The translations under genes and the position numbers were made by a program. Positions 44,880 to 55,170 of a stretch of DNA of 64,000 nt are shown here, one piece after another (position 1 is the first letter of the stretch; every line of letters starts with the position of its first letter). Source of the stretch: Aporrectodea caliginosa (lineage: Eukaryota; Annelida; Clitellata; Crassiclitellata; Lumbricidae); NCBI GenBank assembly GCA_020284085.1, contig JACEVL010001191.1, forward strand, positions 549,501-613,500, given 5' to 3'. The notes under the pieces were generated by a model. The model did no database searches and was not told the origin of the DNA. It saw only the letters and a list, made by a program, of their open reading frames with translations.

Positions 44880-47800
44880 TACACACACAAACACACACGC
44901 GCACCTAGAAGCGCTCACACACACACACAAGCGCATACAATGCAATACAGCTGTATTTGTTCTTGCCCTCCTTCTAAAGTTCAGAAGTGCAGATGACTAT
45001 ATGACAGAACATCGATGGTGCAAAGTAATTGTGCGCAAATGACTTGCTCAAGGTCCCTACACAGTAACTGCCCTGGGGAGGCTCAAACCCATGCTCTCTG
45101 CATTACGGACCAAGCACTCGGTCACTGTGAAATATACAGCACTTACGCAGATCTATGTGCTTCCAACTGGACGATACAAGACTACATTTAACCCTTTAAC
45201 GACCGATGACAGTACTTTTACATGTATTTTACTACCATACGGTCATTAAAGGGTTAAACAGATTGGTCCTCAGTTGTTGGCAAAAAATAGGCAGCAAATA
45301 TAAAAGAAGCTAACGATGTATGCACGTGTACATATGCATGCATTTATGTATAAATGCATGTATGCATGAATGTGTATAGGCACATATGTATTGTAATGCT
45401 TAGTAACTTTAAGTGCACATTTATATAGCACCTTTCCAAGAAAACTCCTCAGAGGTGGTCCAGATTTGACAGCATGTGACCAAAATAGAAGATGAGACAA
45501 AAACTAGGAGTTCATGTTACAGGTTGCATAGGAGTCAGATAGAGATTGAGGGACCTCTAAAGCAAAATGTAATGTAACCAAATATTTACATAGCACTAGT
45601 GTACATTTCTGAATCAGCAGCACATGACTACACAAACACAGATAATGCTGTTAACGAGAGCTCTGATAGAAAGTTCACAATTTTTCACTCTTATCAAACC
45701 CATCATAATGTTTATCTTTTAGTCAATGCACACATATCCACCACACCATCACCACCAAGCTGTGAGAAACTGCTGATAACAAAATTACGATTTTTAATTC
45801 TTATCATCGTTACTATATGTATTGTCATTATCTTCCTTATCAGTATAAAAAACCACATCTTCAACCACCACCCACTACCACCATCACCCACCACCACGAA
45901 CACCATCACAGCCACCACCATAATCACAATGCCCACCACCACCCACCTCCCAGCCACTACCACCATCACCCACCACCACGAACACCATCACAGCCACCAC
46001 CATAATCACAATGCCCACCACCACCCACCTCCCAGCCACTACCACCATCACCCACCACCACGAACACCATCACAGCCACCACCATAATCACAATGCCCAC
46101 CATCCCCACTAGCCACCATCACCACCAACACAACCACCACACCATCACAGCCACCACCATGATCACAATGCCCACCATCCCCACTAGCCACCATCACCAC
46201 CACACCATCACAGCCACCACCATGGTCACAACGCCCATCACCCCACCATCCAATACCACCACCACCAAAAACACCACCACAACGACAATGATGACCACCA
46301 ACACCATCTCCACAGCTGGGCCAACTTCTTACAGTATGAGGAAAAACATACTGTGATAAGGACGTCTTTTTCTTTTGCGATAAAAATAAGAGCTATGACG
46401 CCACCCATTTCAATAAACTGAAACAAAAAAACACCTTCACCAAATCAAAACATGCAAAAATTCAGCCCAACTTTTAGAATTTAACTGTGTTCAGGTCTAA
46501 ACTTAAGATTTATCTGTTTCAACTGGCTTATCCACCATAAAATGACTTCTGGTTTAACGTTTTGAATTTCTTCACTGGACTTCAGACTATGAGCAGTATC
46601 AGCTGAAGTGACCACCTACTGATGCCTAGAGCATTATGACAATGATGCTGTATAAGTCGTTAGAACTTATTGGATTAGTTTAAAAACCACAGCAGATACG
46701 GCCAAGTACGTGGGTAGAGATGTTTCCTGCACAACCTAAGGAATTGCAGGAAGAATCAATAAGCAAAGCTTTTAACTTTTATGGATGCCATGAACTTCAT
46801 TTTCTTCACCTTGGCAGACAACATTGGTACCAAGTGCTCTTTTTCTTTCATATCTCATTAAAGATGAATACTTGAAGCCAAGCTAAGAGGCACAGATGAA
46901 GTTTAACACTTTCATGACGAGAGTGTACTAAAAGCGACTGGGAAACCAATGCAGTTCGTCGTCAGAGTGTTAATGACCTCAATTTCTAAGATAATATTCG
47001 AGTGAGGTTTTCCAATGGCTTACAACGTTTGCTATGTTTTCATTCGATTGATGTTTTGGAAATTACCATAATGACACCACAGAAATCATTAGACTAGATT
47101 ATATCAGCATAATTAAGAAGGCTAATAGGTATGTCCTCTTTTAACAATCATTCCATACATTGGTAATGTGTAGTTGAAATACCTACGTTAACAGCAAAGT
47201 TTTCTGGTGTGTGCTAGCAAAACAGAAGTGTTTACACCTTCATTTTCTTGTCCCTGGCAGTGATCAATTGCTGTGGTCAATATTCTTAGCCTAAATCTGT
47301 GTATGACCAAACTGACCCGCCCGAACTGACCATATTTACACCAGATAAGTTTCAGGATCGAATTAATTAGAAAAAAATGTCAGCCTTCTTAGATTCTCAT
47401 CAAAATCAGCACTCACAGGAATGATAGTGCCGGCGTTGTGACAAATTTCTTCAAATCCAACAGCAGCCTCTAACTTTTGTGTCTGTTTCAGAAAATAAAC
47501 AACATCATCATCACCATCACTGTCATCACCACCACAACCACCACCACCATCATCATCATCACTATTGCATGCAAGTATACACCTGAATATTTAAACAGTG
47601 CCTTTTAAGAACCTCATAAGCTAAAGCACTGAAATATGGTCTTTAACGAAGCTGAAAACGTTGAATGCACTATCTCCGGCAGTAAACTTCTGCTATAAGT
47701 CAATTATTAAAATGCAGGGAAATGTATGTAAATGCACCACAAATATGCAAAAGTAGGATGCCATAAAGAAATGAGTCTTAAACACGTTCAATAAAACGTT

Positions 47801-49417
47801 TTCAGCATATCTTGGGATCAAGAAGCAGAGAATCGCATACTTTTGGGCCAGGTATTGCAGTTGCTATAGGCCCATTGGCTTTTCTCGTCTGTACCAGATT
47901 GCAATACTACCACATAGAGACAAATTCAGAAATGTCAATAGCTTATGGCAAACCTCACCGGATCAGGCGACTGTGCTTTGAATATCAGTGACACAAAACC
48001 TCGACAGAGGACGCAGACTCTTTCTGACGACTGATAGGACAAATGTCGCAACTGCATCTGTAAACATATGCGCATACGTAAGTACCTCACAAAGCACTAG
48101 ACACATGGCTACAAAACTAATCTACGTATGTCTAAGGAAGGCAGAATAATATATAAATGCTGAACAGAGCAAAATAAACTGTGCAAATGCAATTTGGCAG
48201 ACTATTCCAAGAGAACAGTACAACAAATGAGAAGGCATGACAGACTTGAGCTGAAGTGCTGAGGCATGATACCTGCATATCCCTGCAGGCAGAACAGCAC
48301 TGACTCAAGACAGGAACATGGCACTCCCTGCTGTATTCTGGTGTAGTACGAAGACGTGATCCACACACCAGCAGGAGGATCATGATTCCAATACACTTCC
48401 TTCAAGTGGCACTACATAATGCCTGAATACATTACATTTTAAGTAATTCTAAATATTATGTTACAAAATAATAAGCAAATGCAAACCTTGAAGCTGCAGC
48501 ATTGCGCGCAGAAAACTCGTCCGCACTGTCTGCAGTGATGTTTCCGTCGCACTGCGGTGAACCTGGCAGCACAGTTGTAACAGATGAAAGCATCTTCATC
48601 GGGAACCCATCTAAAAAAAATCACGGACCAAAGTAGATGCGTGGAAACAATCACAAGTTATACAGAATGACTGTTAGTCGTCAGAATCAAACTCTGAATA
48701 ACAAGGATATTAAAAGCATATGGAAATGTCTCCTTGGAGGCTTTTCATCACAGAAACATATGGATGGGTGGACTGATGGATGGGTGGACTGATGGATGGG
48801 TGGACTGATGGATGGTGGACGGGCGGAAAACAATCTTGCCTATCATCTATCGATAGATGAATGGTAACATCACTGGCGTGAAGAGCAGAACATCAAGTTG
48901 GAAGTGGGATTGATTCCTGCTACCCTCTGAAAGGTTCACTCAGCCTGTCATTCGTTAGGTGGCGTTGGTAAGAGCAGTATGACCGATGGGCGCCTTGCAT
49001 GGCTGCCATACAGTTAAATTCCACTCCGGTAATAACTTGTAATCATCCCTTCATCCTATGACTTGTACTCATCATACTGCAAAACGAGCAAGGTCAATGC
49101 CACACGGCCGCTATTGAAAATGTGTGAGACTTTGTAAATGTAAATATTATTTACATTTACAAGTCGTCTAACATACTTATGAATCTGTTGTCATATTGAC
49201 GGTCTGCCTCAATCGAAGAATCTGGTTTAAAAAACAGTTAGTTAGTTTACCTCGGCTTCGAGAAGAGCAGATTGCTAGAGCGGAATATATCCGACGAATC
49301 GGACTCATTGAGCAGTTGAGCTGGAGTGACGGGTGTTCCGTAGAAATATACGTCCTTTGGAGCATTTCCTTCAGTAATATTACCCAAAGGACCATTAGGT
49401 GTTCGACAGATTTCCAT
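36733..49417 (-). CDS. FYVE zinc finger plus armadillo-repeat-like protein, 12 exons
   Basis: Exons (minus strand, 5' to 3'): 49417-49251, 48610-48487, 48057-47959, 47482-47417, 44721-44630, 42657-42560, 41680-41457, 41021-40947, 40543-40424, 39522-39391, 38808-38689, 36804-36733. All junctions are AG/GT and phases agree, giving 462 residues. Residues about 57-115 form a complete FYVE domain: WVPD, RRKHHCR, eight Cys in four CxxC-like pairs, RVCVLC. FYVE domains bind phosphatidylinositol 3-phosphate on endosomes. The rest is helical with armadillo-like periodicity (for example GAVDALVPYC, LANFSKFRNNCEIL). The C-terminus is acidic (SDEEEE). An endosomal scaffold role is inferred; no orthologue name is assigned. 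The last exon has a weak acceptor and is the least certain. An undetected exon in the 2.7-kb intron between 47417 and 44721 is possible. Confidence 0.85.
37690..38640. repeat. 28-bp minisatellite in the last intron of the FYVE gene
   Basis: More than 20 copies of a unit of about 28 bp (TAGATTAACCTTTACC plus TTAGTTACCTAA), with 26-27-bp variants (TAGATTACC). A hAT-type element interrupts it at 37811-38178. The array ends about 50 bp from the exon at 38689-38808. Confidence 0.95.
37811..38178. mobile_element. hAT-type MITE inside the minisatellite, 8-bp TSD
   Basis: Ends CAGGGGTCTCCAAAGT and (reverse) CAGGGGTCTCCAAAGTAC, flanked by perfect ACCTAATA duplications taken from the repeat unit (37803-37810 and 38179-38186). 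Confidence 0.93.
38960..39240 (+). mobile_element. LINE 3' end (CR1/L2-like)
   Basis: Translates to AFACIGPSLWNELPP, then an LKTCLYSRG segment, the C-terminal signature of non-LTR reverse transcriptases. The 3' end carries GGGAGCGCCTCTGATTGG, GGCACTTTATAAATG and a TATTG-rich tail. The same 3' end recurs at 63595-63810. It lies in the intron between the exons at 39391 and 38808. Confidence 0.7.
39660..40330. repeat. About 16-bp minisatellite in an intron of the FYVE gene
   Basis: Tandem copies of a 15-17-bp unit (GACAACAACCCTCCTG and variants with CCCATGG or TTTACTG). Long Gly/Cys/Gln-rich frames on both strands come from the repeat. It is bounded by the exons at 39391-39522 and 40424-40543. 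Confidence 0.95.
41170..41450. repeat. About 27-bp degenerate tandem repeat next to a splice donor
   Basis: Roughly eight diverged copies of ATTGAAATCACAGATTTAAA-type units. The array stops within about 10 bp of the donor of the exon at 41457-41680. Confidence 0.8.
41850..42115 (-). mobile_element. SINE sharing a LINE tail
   Basis: On the minus strand: GGGACCTTGTG-like and AAGTCCTTCACTCGCAATTG body segments, then GGGAGCGCCTCTGAATGGG, GGCGCTATAACAAGTG and ATACAATACAAT. The tail matches the LINE 3' ends at 38960-39240 and 63595-63810, as expected for a SINE mobilised by that LINE. Confidence 0.55.
42850..43260 (-). mobile_element. LINE C-terminal and 3' tail remnant
   Basis: The minus strand translates, with stops, to VWNSLHFNLHVLFTKY and later a PGSASE segment, like the LINE C-terminus and tail at 38960-39240. 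A GCACC/TATATAAATT-type 3' tail is at about 42870-42895. It lies in the intron between exons at 44630 and 42657. Confidence 0.5.
44391..44453. mobile_element. 63-bp palindromic mini-element with TTAA flanks
   Basis: CACTTTAATGACG at the left and CGTCGTTAAAGTG at the right form inverted repeats. TTAA flanks both sides (44387-44390 and 44454-44457). Related copies are at 45192-45253 and 46907-46969. A TTAA target is typical of piggyBac-type elements. Confidence 0.65.
44794..44935. repeat. (CA)n microsatellite
   Basis: Mostly uninterrupted CA repeat with a few CTACAC and AAAC interruptions, directly 5' (minus sense) of the exon at 44630-44721. Confidence 0.95.
45036..45140 (-). mobile_element. 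tRNA-derived SINE fragment
   Basis: Minus strand: GTGACCGAGTGCTTGGTCC A-box-like region, GGGTTTGAGCC B-box-like region, then TAGGGACCTTGAGCAAGTCA. The last segment also occurs near 62770 and, diverged, at 41990. Confidence 0.5.
45192..45253. mobile_element. 62-bp palindromic mini-element with TTAA flanks
   Basis: CCCTTTAACGACCG and CGGTCATTAAAGGG ends, flanked by TTAA (45188-45191 and 45254-45257). The CCCTTT terminus with a TTAA target is a piggyBac-type feature. Confidence 0.65.
45887..46300. repeat. 82-bp tandem repeat, His-codon-like
   Basis: Three near-identical 82-bp units (marked by CACGAACACCATCACAGCC at about 45895, 45977 and 46059), followed by diverged units of about 72 bp. The sequence is CCA/CAC-rich; the His/Thr-rich frames are by-products. 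Confidence 0.9.
46907..46969. mobile_element. 63-bp palindromic mini-element with TTAA flanks
   Basis: CACTTTCATGACG and CGTCGTCAGAGTG ends, core TACTAAAAGCGACTGG shared with 44391-44453, TTAA on both sides (46903-46906 and 46970-46973). Confidence 0.65.
48487..48610 (-). CDS. FYVE core exon of the FYVE-armadillo gene
   Basis: Exon 2. It begins with the base that completes an Arg codon split from exon 1 (AG + A), then encodes WVPDEDAF through the RRKHHCRQCGR signature to CCSFK, followed by a GTTTGC donor. The last Cys pair (RVCVLC) is on the next exon at 48057-47959. The acceptor is preceded by a T-run. Confidence 0.93.
48757..48815. repeat. 18-bp tandem repeat
   Basis: About three copies of TGGATGGGTGGACTGATG in an intron of the FYVE gene. 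Confidence 0.85.
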
Positions 49418-49589
49418 CACGATATAATAAAATAAGTAAACGGAAACAGGAAAATAGTTTCGCTTATCTAGCGTTAAATTCGATCGATATTAAAGTCAGA
49501 TGTCTATGATCAAATCCCATTACGTTATTCATCATGGCGTCTCATTACAAGCTGATAGTGCTTCATGCTCTCTTGATGAAGCGCCTTTT

Positions 49590-49700
49590 AATTATGTAAC
49601 ATTGTAATGTAATGTAATGTAACAAAACATTTATAAAGCGCCACTTAGGAGTCTCTCAGAAGCGCTCAACACGTGGCCATCAAACAGCTGAAAAAATGCG
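49590..49700 (-). repeat. Dispersed LINE/SINE tail repeat
   Basis: TAATGTAATGTAACAAAAC, then ATTTATAAAGCGCCACTT and CTCAGAAGCGCTC. Read on the minus strand this is the AGCGCTTCTGAG...GCGCTTTATAAAT tail. Relatives occur at 45405-45490, 55055-55135, 56020-56095, 56180-56230, 56475-56510 and 57890-57950. Confidence 0.6.
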
Positions 49701-49830
49701 TCTTTAAGAGTTTGGCGTTATATGACCACAGCATTAGCGTCGCCACGGGGGGGCAAGGGGGGCAGCTGCCCCCCAACCCTGGTCAGGCTGGGTCCTGGGA
49801 TTCTTGTCGACAGCTGAGTTTTATGGCATG

Positions 49831-49971
49831 TGTAGTATAGTAGGGAACCAGAGTCAAGACAGTGAACCAGTGTTAATGGCGGACTTGGCGGACTTGAACA
49901 ATAGATGTTTACAGCAAGCTAAATATCAGATTGTATTTCAGTAATAAAATACGTAAACGTAAAATACAACA
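49831..49971 (+). repeat. 5' LTR of gypsy-type element
   Basis: 141 bp, begins TG and ends CA. By eye it is identical along its whole length to the 3' LTR at 52348-52488. The following TTTGGCGACGAGGAT is a plausible tRNA primer-binding site. No obvious target duplication is seen outside the LTR pair (GCATG versus GGGGG). Confidence 0.92.
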
Positions 49972-50008
49972 TTTGGCGACGAGGATAAACTGGTAAAGAA
50001 CTATCAGA

Positions 50009-52321
50009 ATGACTGAATTTGGGCCAATACCCCAATTTGCTCCGTTTCAACCCGAAGTCGACCCAGCGTCAACGGCACTCCGGTGGAAGAAATGGACGGA
50101 CCGATTCGAGAACCTAATGACGGCGCTCAACGTAACTGATGACAAACGCAAACGTGCACTCCTCCTACACTTAGCAGGCGAAGCTGTGTACGACATATTC
50201 GACGGTTTGGTTGTTGAAACGCCTTCTGACGATTCCGATTCCGGTGAGAACAATGTCTATACTCTGGCCAAACGCGCACTAGATGAACATTTCAGTCCAA
50301 AGAAGAACGTTGAATTTGAGATATTTAACTTTCGCCTGGCTAGACAGAATTCGGACGAAACCACAGATGCTTATCATGCAAGACTTCGCACACTGGCTAA
50401 ATACTGTGACTTTTCAAACGTTGATGCAGAACTAAAGTCTCACATAATTCAAACATGCAATTTAACGAGACTGCGACGGCGTGCTCTTGCAGATTCAGAA
50501 ATGACACTGAAAGTTCTGTTAGACACAGCTCGGGCAATGGAGACCTCTGAACGACAGTCAAAGGTGATTGAAATGGGGTTTGCTGAGCATGAAACTGACA
50601 AACATATGGTCGCTCGAGTGGCTAAACAACCACTTCAATCAAAACAATCCATGCATCAGCATACAACAAAGCAGACAAAACCTTCTACACAGGTTTGTCG
50701 TAACTGTGGTCTTTTGTATCCACACCAGGGTGGAAAAATGGAATGTCCAGCATGGGGAAAAACATGTTTTGCGTGCAATAAGCTAAACCACTTTCAGAGA
50801 CAATGCCAAGGTACCAACAAATTTCAAAGACCGGTGTCAAGAAGTAAGACATACACGGCACAGAATGCGACGCACTCAAGACGACAAGTCCATCAAATAG
50901 GCACAGAAGTACAGAAACCCATGAAAAGAGATGATGCAGCGGAAGAATATGCCTTTGTTCTAGAAGAACAGACACTGAAGAAATTACCATATGTTCAAGT
51001 GGTTATCAATGATTTTCCAGTCGAAATGCTGGTAGACACAGGTGCTAGTGTCAACATCCTCGATGAAAAGACGTTCCGAGGGTTTCCTGAACGCATGAAT
51101 CTTCATCGATCGCAGACCACAATACACTCTTATGCAGCAACAGCACCGATAAGGATTATAGGTCACTTTGAAACTCTAGTAAGACACAAACAGAACGTTG
51201 TGAATGCTGTATTCCATGTGGCCAAAGGAGATAAAGGATCATTGTTAAGCTTTCAGACTGCATCAGAATTAGGCTTGATTGAACTGAACCTCAATGTTAT
51301 CAAATCATCACAACCAGTAACGATCGAACGCCTGGAAAAAGATCATCCACAGCTTTTTGAAGGAATTGGCAAACTGAAGAACTTCAGAGTAAAACTTCAC
51401 ATTGATGAGAGTGTGAAACCATCTGCACAACAACATAGAAGAATACCATTCCACATACGCAAGAAAGTAGAACAAGAGCTGAACCTTCTTCTTGAGAAAG
51501 ACATCATTGAACGCATCGAAGGACCAACACCTTGGATGTCACCAATCGTAACACCAGTAAAGCCTAAAGAACCGGACAAGGTACGCATTTGTGTTGACAT
51601 GAGACAAGCGAATAAAGCTATTCTTCGTGAGAGGCATGTAACCCCTACCCTGGAGGACATCGTCAGCGACCTGAATGGAGCGAAGAAATTCTCAAAGTTA
51701 GATCTCAGGGCCGGTTACCATCAACTAGAACTGGATCCAACCAGCCGTTACATAACAACGTTTTCAACTCACATTGGTTTATTTCGCTACAAGAGACTGA
51801 ATTTCGGAATTTCCTCAGCCAGCGAGGTATTTCAGAACACCATAGCACAGGTACTCGAAGGCATACCTGGGGTTATGAACATAAGTGACGACATAATTGT
51901 ACATGGCCGTACAACAGCAGAACATGATCAAAGCTTACGTGCTGTTATCAGTCGTTTATTGGATCGAGGCCTAACACTCAACAAGAACAAGTGTGAATTG
52001 AACAAAACAACACTTACCTTCTTCGGGCATGTATTCTCAGAACAAGGCGTTGGTATAGATCCTGATAAAGTTGACGCACTGATGAATATGACACCACCAA
52101 CCAATGCAACAGAGGTTAGAAGCTTGCTTGGAATGATCAATTACAGTTCCAGATTCATCAAAGACTATGCAACAAAAACTGAACCTCTAAGAGAGTTAAC
52201 CAAGGCAAACGTATCGTTCAGATGGGGTCCTCTTGAACAGCAAGCATTTGATGAAATCAAGGCATGCTTGTGCCAGAATGCAGTAACAGCATATTACGAC
52301 CCAAATATACAGTCAGTGTAG
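50009..52321 (+). CDS. Gypsy-type Gag-Pol polyprotein, lacking RNase H and integrase
   Basis: A 770-residue open frame between identical LTRs. Order seen: Gag-like N-terminus; CCHC zinc knuckle (CFACNKLNHFQRQC, about 252-265); retropepsin-like protease with LVDTGAS (about 341-347); reverse transcriptase (about 480-700) with the active site reading ISDD in place of YxDD near 625; then only the start of the RNase H connection (WGPLEQQAFDEI) before the stop. Full Ty3/gypsy polyproteins continue through RNase H and integrase, so this is an internally deleted copy that could not integrate on its own. Loss is clean: the stop is followed within about 12 bp by the polypurine tract. Confidence 0.93.
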   Translation: MTEFGPIPQFAPFQPEVDPASTALRWKKWTDRFENLMTALNVTDDKRKRALLLHLAGEAVYDIFDGLVVETPSDDSDSGENNVYTLAKRALDEHFSPKKNVEFEIFNFRLARQNSDETTDAYHARLRTLAKYCDFSNVDAELKSHIIQTCNLTRLRRRALADSEMTLKVLLDTARAMETSERQSKVIEMGFAEHETDKHMVARVAKQPLQSKQSMHQHTTKQTKPSTQVCRNCGLLYPHQGGKMECPAWGKTCFACNKLNHFQRQCQGTNKFQRPVSRSKTYTAQNATHSRRQVHQIGTEVQKPMKRDDAAEEYAFVLEEQTLKKLPYVQVVINDFPVEMLVDTGASVNILDEKTFRGFPERMNLHRSQTTIHSYAATAPIRIIGHFETLVRHKQNVVNAVFHVAKGDKGSLLSFQTASELGLIELNLNVIKSSQPVTIERLEKDHPQLFEGIGKLKNFRVKLHIDESVKPSAQQHRRIPFHIRKKVEQELNLLLEKDIIERIEGPTPWMSPIVTPVKPKEPDKVRICVDMRQANKAILRERHVTPTLEDIVSDLNGAKKFSKLDLRAGYHQLELDPTSRYITTFSTHIGLFRYKRLNFGISSASEVFQNTIAQVLEGIPGVMNISDDIIVHGRTTAEHDQSLRAVISRLLDRGLTLNKNKCELNKTTLTFFGHVFSEQGVGIDPDKVDALMNMTPPTNATEVRSLLGMINYSSRFIKDYATKTEPLRELTKANVSFRWGPLEQQAFDEIKACLCQNAVTAYYDPNIQSV

Positions 52322-52333
52322 AATGTAGCTTTT

Positions 52334-52347
52334 AAAGAAGGGGGGGA
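52334..52347 (+). promoter_or_regulatory. Polypurine tract of gypsy element
   Basis: AAAGAAGGGGGGGA directly abuts the 3' LTR, the expected site of plus-strand priming in reverse transcription. Confidence 0.85.
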
Positions 52348-52488
52348 TGTAGTATAGTAGGGAACCAGAGTCAAGACAGTGAACCAGTGTTAATGGCGGA
52401 CTTGGCGGACTTGAACAATAGATGTTTACAGCAAGCTAAATATCAGATTGTATTTCAGTAATAAAATACGTAAACGTAAAATACAACA
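52348..52488 (+). repeat. 3' LTR of gypsy-type element
   Basis: 141 bp, TG...CA, identical to the 5' LTR by visual comparison. Contains an AATAAAA-like hexamer that may serve as poly(A) signal. Confidence 0.92.
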
Positions 52489-52802
52489 GGGGGTACCCTA
52501 TGTGTTGTGTGGTTTGACATTTTACATTGAAGGTCCTCTTCTCCTCTTCCAAAGTTTGTTTTCTTTTCAAAGACTAATCACTAATCAACAGGTGACGGAT
52601 TGTGCTTTACACAAAATAAAAATATACAGAAGAATAGGGAAAAGTCCAATGTTGTTTATCTCTCCTACATGTAGGCCTATTCGCAGTGATGAGTCAAACA
52701 GGCTGTCCAATACATGTGGAAATTATTAGTAAGCCTGCCTCTTTGGGCGACATCTTCGCCCGCCAATAATTCTCGCTCAACGGGTGCACGCAAAAGCAAG
52801 CA

Positions 52803-52925
<123 letters not shown>

Positions 52926-53844
52926 TGTGGGTATAATACTTGTTGTGAAATAGATACATTATATACAGAGACAAAACATAGCAAACTGATTCACACTATC
53001 TTGGTTTTAAGACAAGGGAATACAAATATCTATGAATTAATACTCCTTCGCCCGCCAATTCTCGAGAGCAGTGGGAGGCCGTTTCCGCGCATTCCCACCC
53101 ACTTTAACCCTGAGTAGCCTACAGTCGTTTAAAGCAGTCGGCGTTCTGTTTCTATTGTCGATTGTTCACCAGTAAAACTGCATCAACACTACTTGGCTTG
53201 CCGATTCGGTATACAGTTGAATCCTTCTTGCTTGGTTTGTAGGCCTATACTATTTGTAAACTATGTCTGCTAATTGTGTCTGGTCAGCAATCTGCTTACT
53301 CTAAGGCTTGTGGCGTTCTTGGATATTGAATGTGTTTTCTAGTTTTTATATTAATTTCAATAAATGTCGATCGGGTTTGCTAATATTATCTGTAGTCAAA
53401 CTCAAACACGGTTCAAACTACATCTTCAACCTCGGGGTAGCACGGTCCTTGCACGGGGACCGTAAATGGTGTGGCGTCCATTCGAACGGGCGAGCAGTGA
53501 TGAAGGATGTAACCCAATCAATTCGTTAAAAAATGAGCAGGGTCGAGGCCGTATACGGTCACTATATGAAAACGCGAACATTTCACATCTAGCTACGAGT
53601 CACAGTTGGCTCCTATCAGCGCTGAAATAATAGAACAATTTTGTTCCTATGACAGCTTAAAATGCCACCATTACAGTATGGAAATTCAAAAAAATTTAAA
53701 GTGGGAGGGGGCACATCCCTCCCCAAACCCCTCCCCTGCTCGGCGCTCCGCGCCTCAACGATCGTCCTTCGGACGCTCATTTCACTGTCCTCCTATGTCT
53801 TGCCCCCCCAACCTTGAAGCTCTGGCGACGCCACTGGACCACAG

Positions 53845-54423
53845 TAAAAACATTGCAGAAACTCTGCGTGTTCGTGCTAGGTTCTATTTGACAGTGCAGA
53901 CAATAATTTGCAGTTTTAAAATCTCACCTGTTACTAGTCCGCAAAAGTAATAACAGTAAATAAGAAACGTATAACTGCAGATCATTTTACGCATTTTTGT
54001 CTTTTCTCAGACACCATAAGTGACTGAGTTTTTTGGTTTTCATATTCTTCTTGTTTTATGCTACCAATGTTTTGGTCAATTAAAGATAGATACAATTTTA
54101 CTAGGTCTATAATATTATGCTGTTAATCAACTGTCTGATTCATGCGAATATTTGCTACGAGTTTTTAATTAAAATATCTAATTAAATTAATAAAATGTTA
54201 ACTGGCTTAAATGTAGGCGATTTTACAACGTGGTTATCGTGCGGCATACGGTTTGATTGCGAAGATGCATACGCTGTTGAACGCAACATTTCAGCAGATT
54301 GCGGTCGTCACTATGAGTCGTAATGTAAACTCCAAACTAGGCCTACTTGCTTCTTTTTTGTATTTTTATAACTCGGTGTAGTTCGATTCTTGGATCTGCC
54401 GAAGACCGATTGATTGATTGATA

Positions 54424-54522
<99 letters not shown>

Positions 54523-54626
54523 TCCAAACTACTTGCTTCTTTTTTTTGTATTTGTATAACTCGGTGTAGTTCGATTCTTGGATCTGCCGAAGACAGACTT
54601 ACTTGATTGATTGATTGATTGATTGA

Positions 54627-54723
<97 letters not shown>

Positions 54724-55170
54724 CAACCGAAGATGCATTTTCTCTCTGCCTGACTTACTGACTCACTAACTCACACTTCCAAGAACTTTGTAAATAATGG
54801 CCGACCGATCCGATTAATTTAATCTAAAACCTTTTATTTCCTAAATTATATCCTCCAAGTAAGTGTCACCAGTAAAATCGAGGAAAACTATGTTGTAACT
54901 GTTGCTGTATATCAGTTTATATAATCAGTCAAGATCGACATTCGTTCGATTCATGCAAACATTTGCTAAGAGCAGAACAGACCCTAATCAACGATGCGGA
55001 AGTAGGGCCTAGTCTACCTTTCGTCTTTCGAGTGACTAGATGAGCTGTAATCGTAATCGTAAACTCAACATTTATAGGCCTACCTCGCCCAAAAAGCGAA
55101 GTCGGAGGAACCTGCTTATTCGCAGGCGCTTAATTAAACTTTGTGGTACAAATGGTTTTTGCATTTTCAG
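53845..55170. other. Intergenic, upstream of the TMC gene
   Basis: No gene is recognised. It holds two (TTGA)n arrays separated by a copy of a segment (CTCGGTGTAGTTCGATTCTT) that also precedes the first array, and a dispersed LINE/SINE tail repeat at 55055-55135. Confidence 0.6.
54409..54721. repeat. Two (TTGA)n arrays around a duplicated segment
   Basis: Arrays at 54409-54520 and 54604-54721. The segment between them (about 54525-54595) repeats the sequence before the first array (about 54340-54405), so segment plus array was duplicated as a unit. (TTGA)n is also the tail of the LINE at 2085-2572. Confidence 0.9.

Noticed and set aside
45599..46356. 162-codon His/Thr/Pro-rich frame
   Set aside because: Arises from an 82-bp CCA/CAC-rich tandem repeat in an intron of the minus-strand gene.
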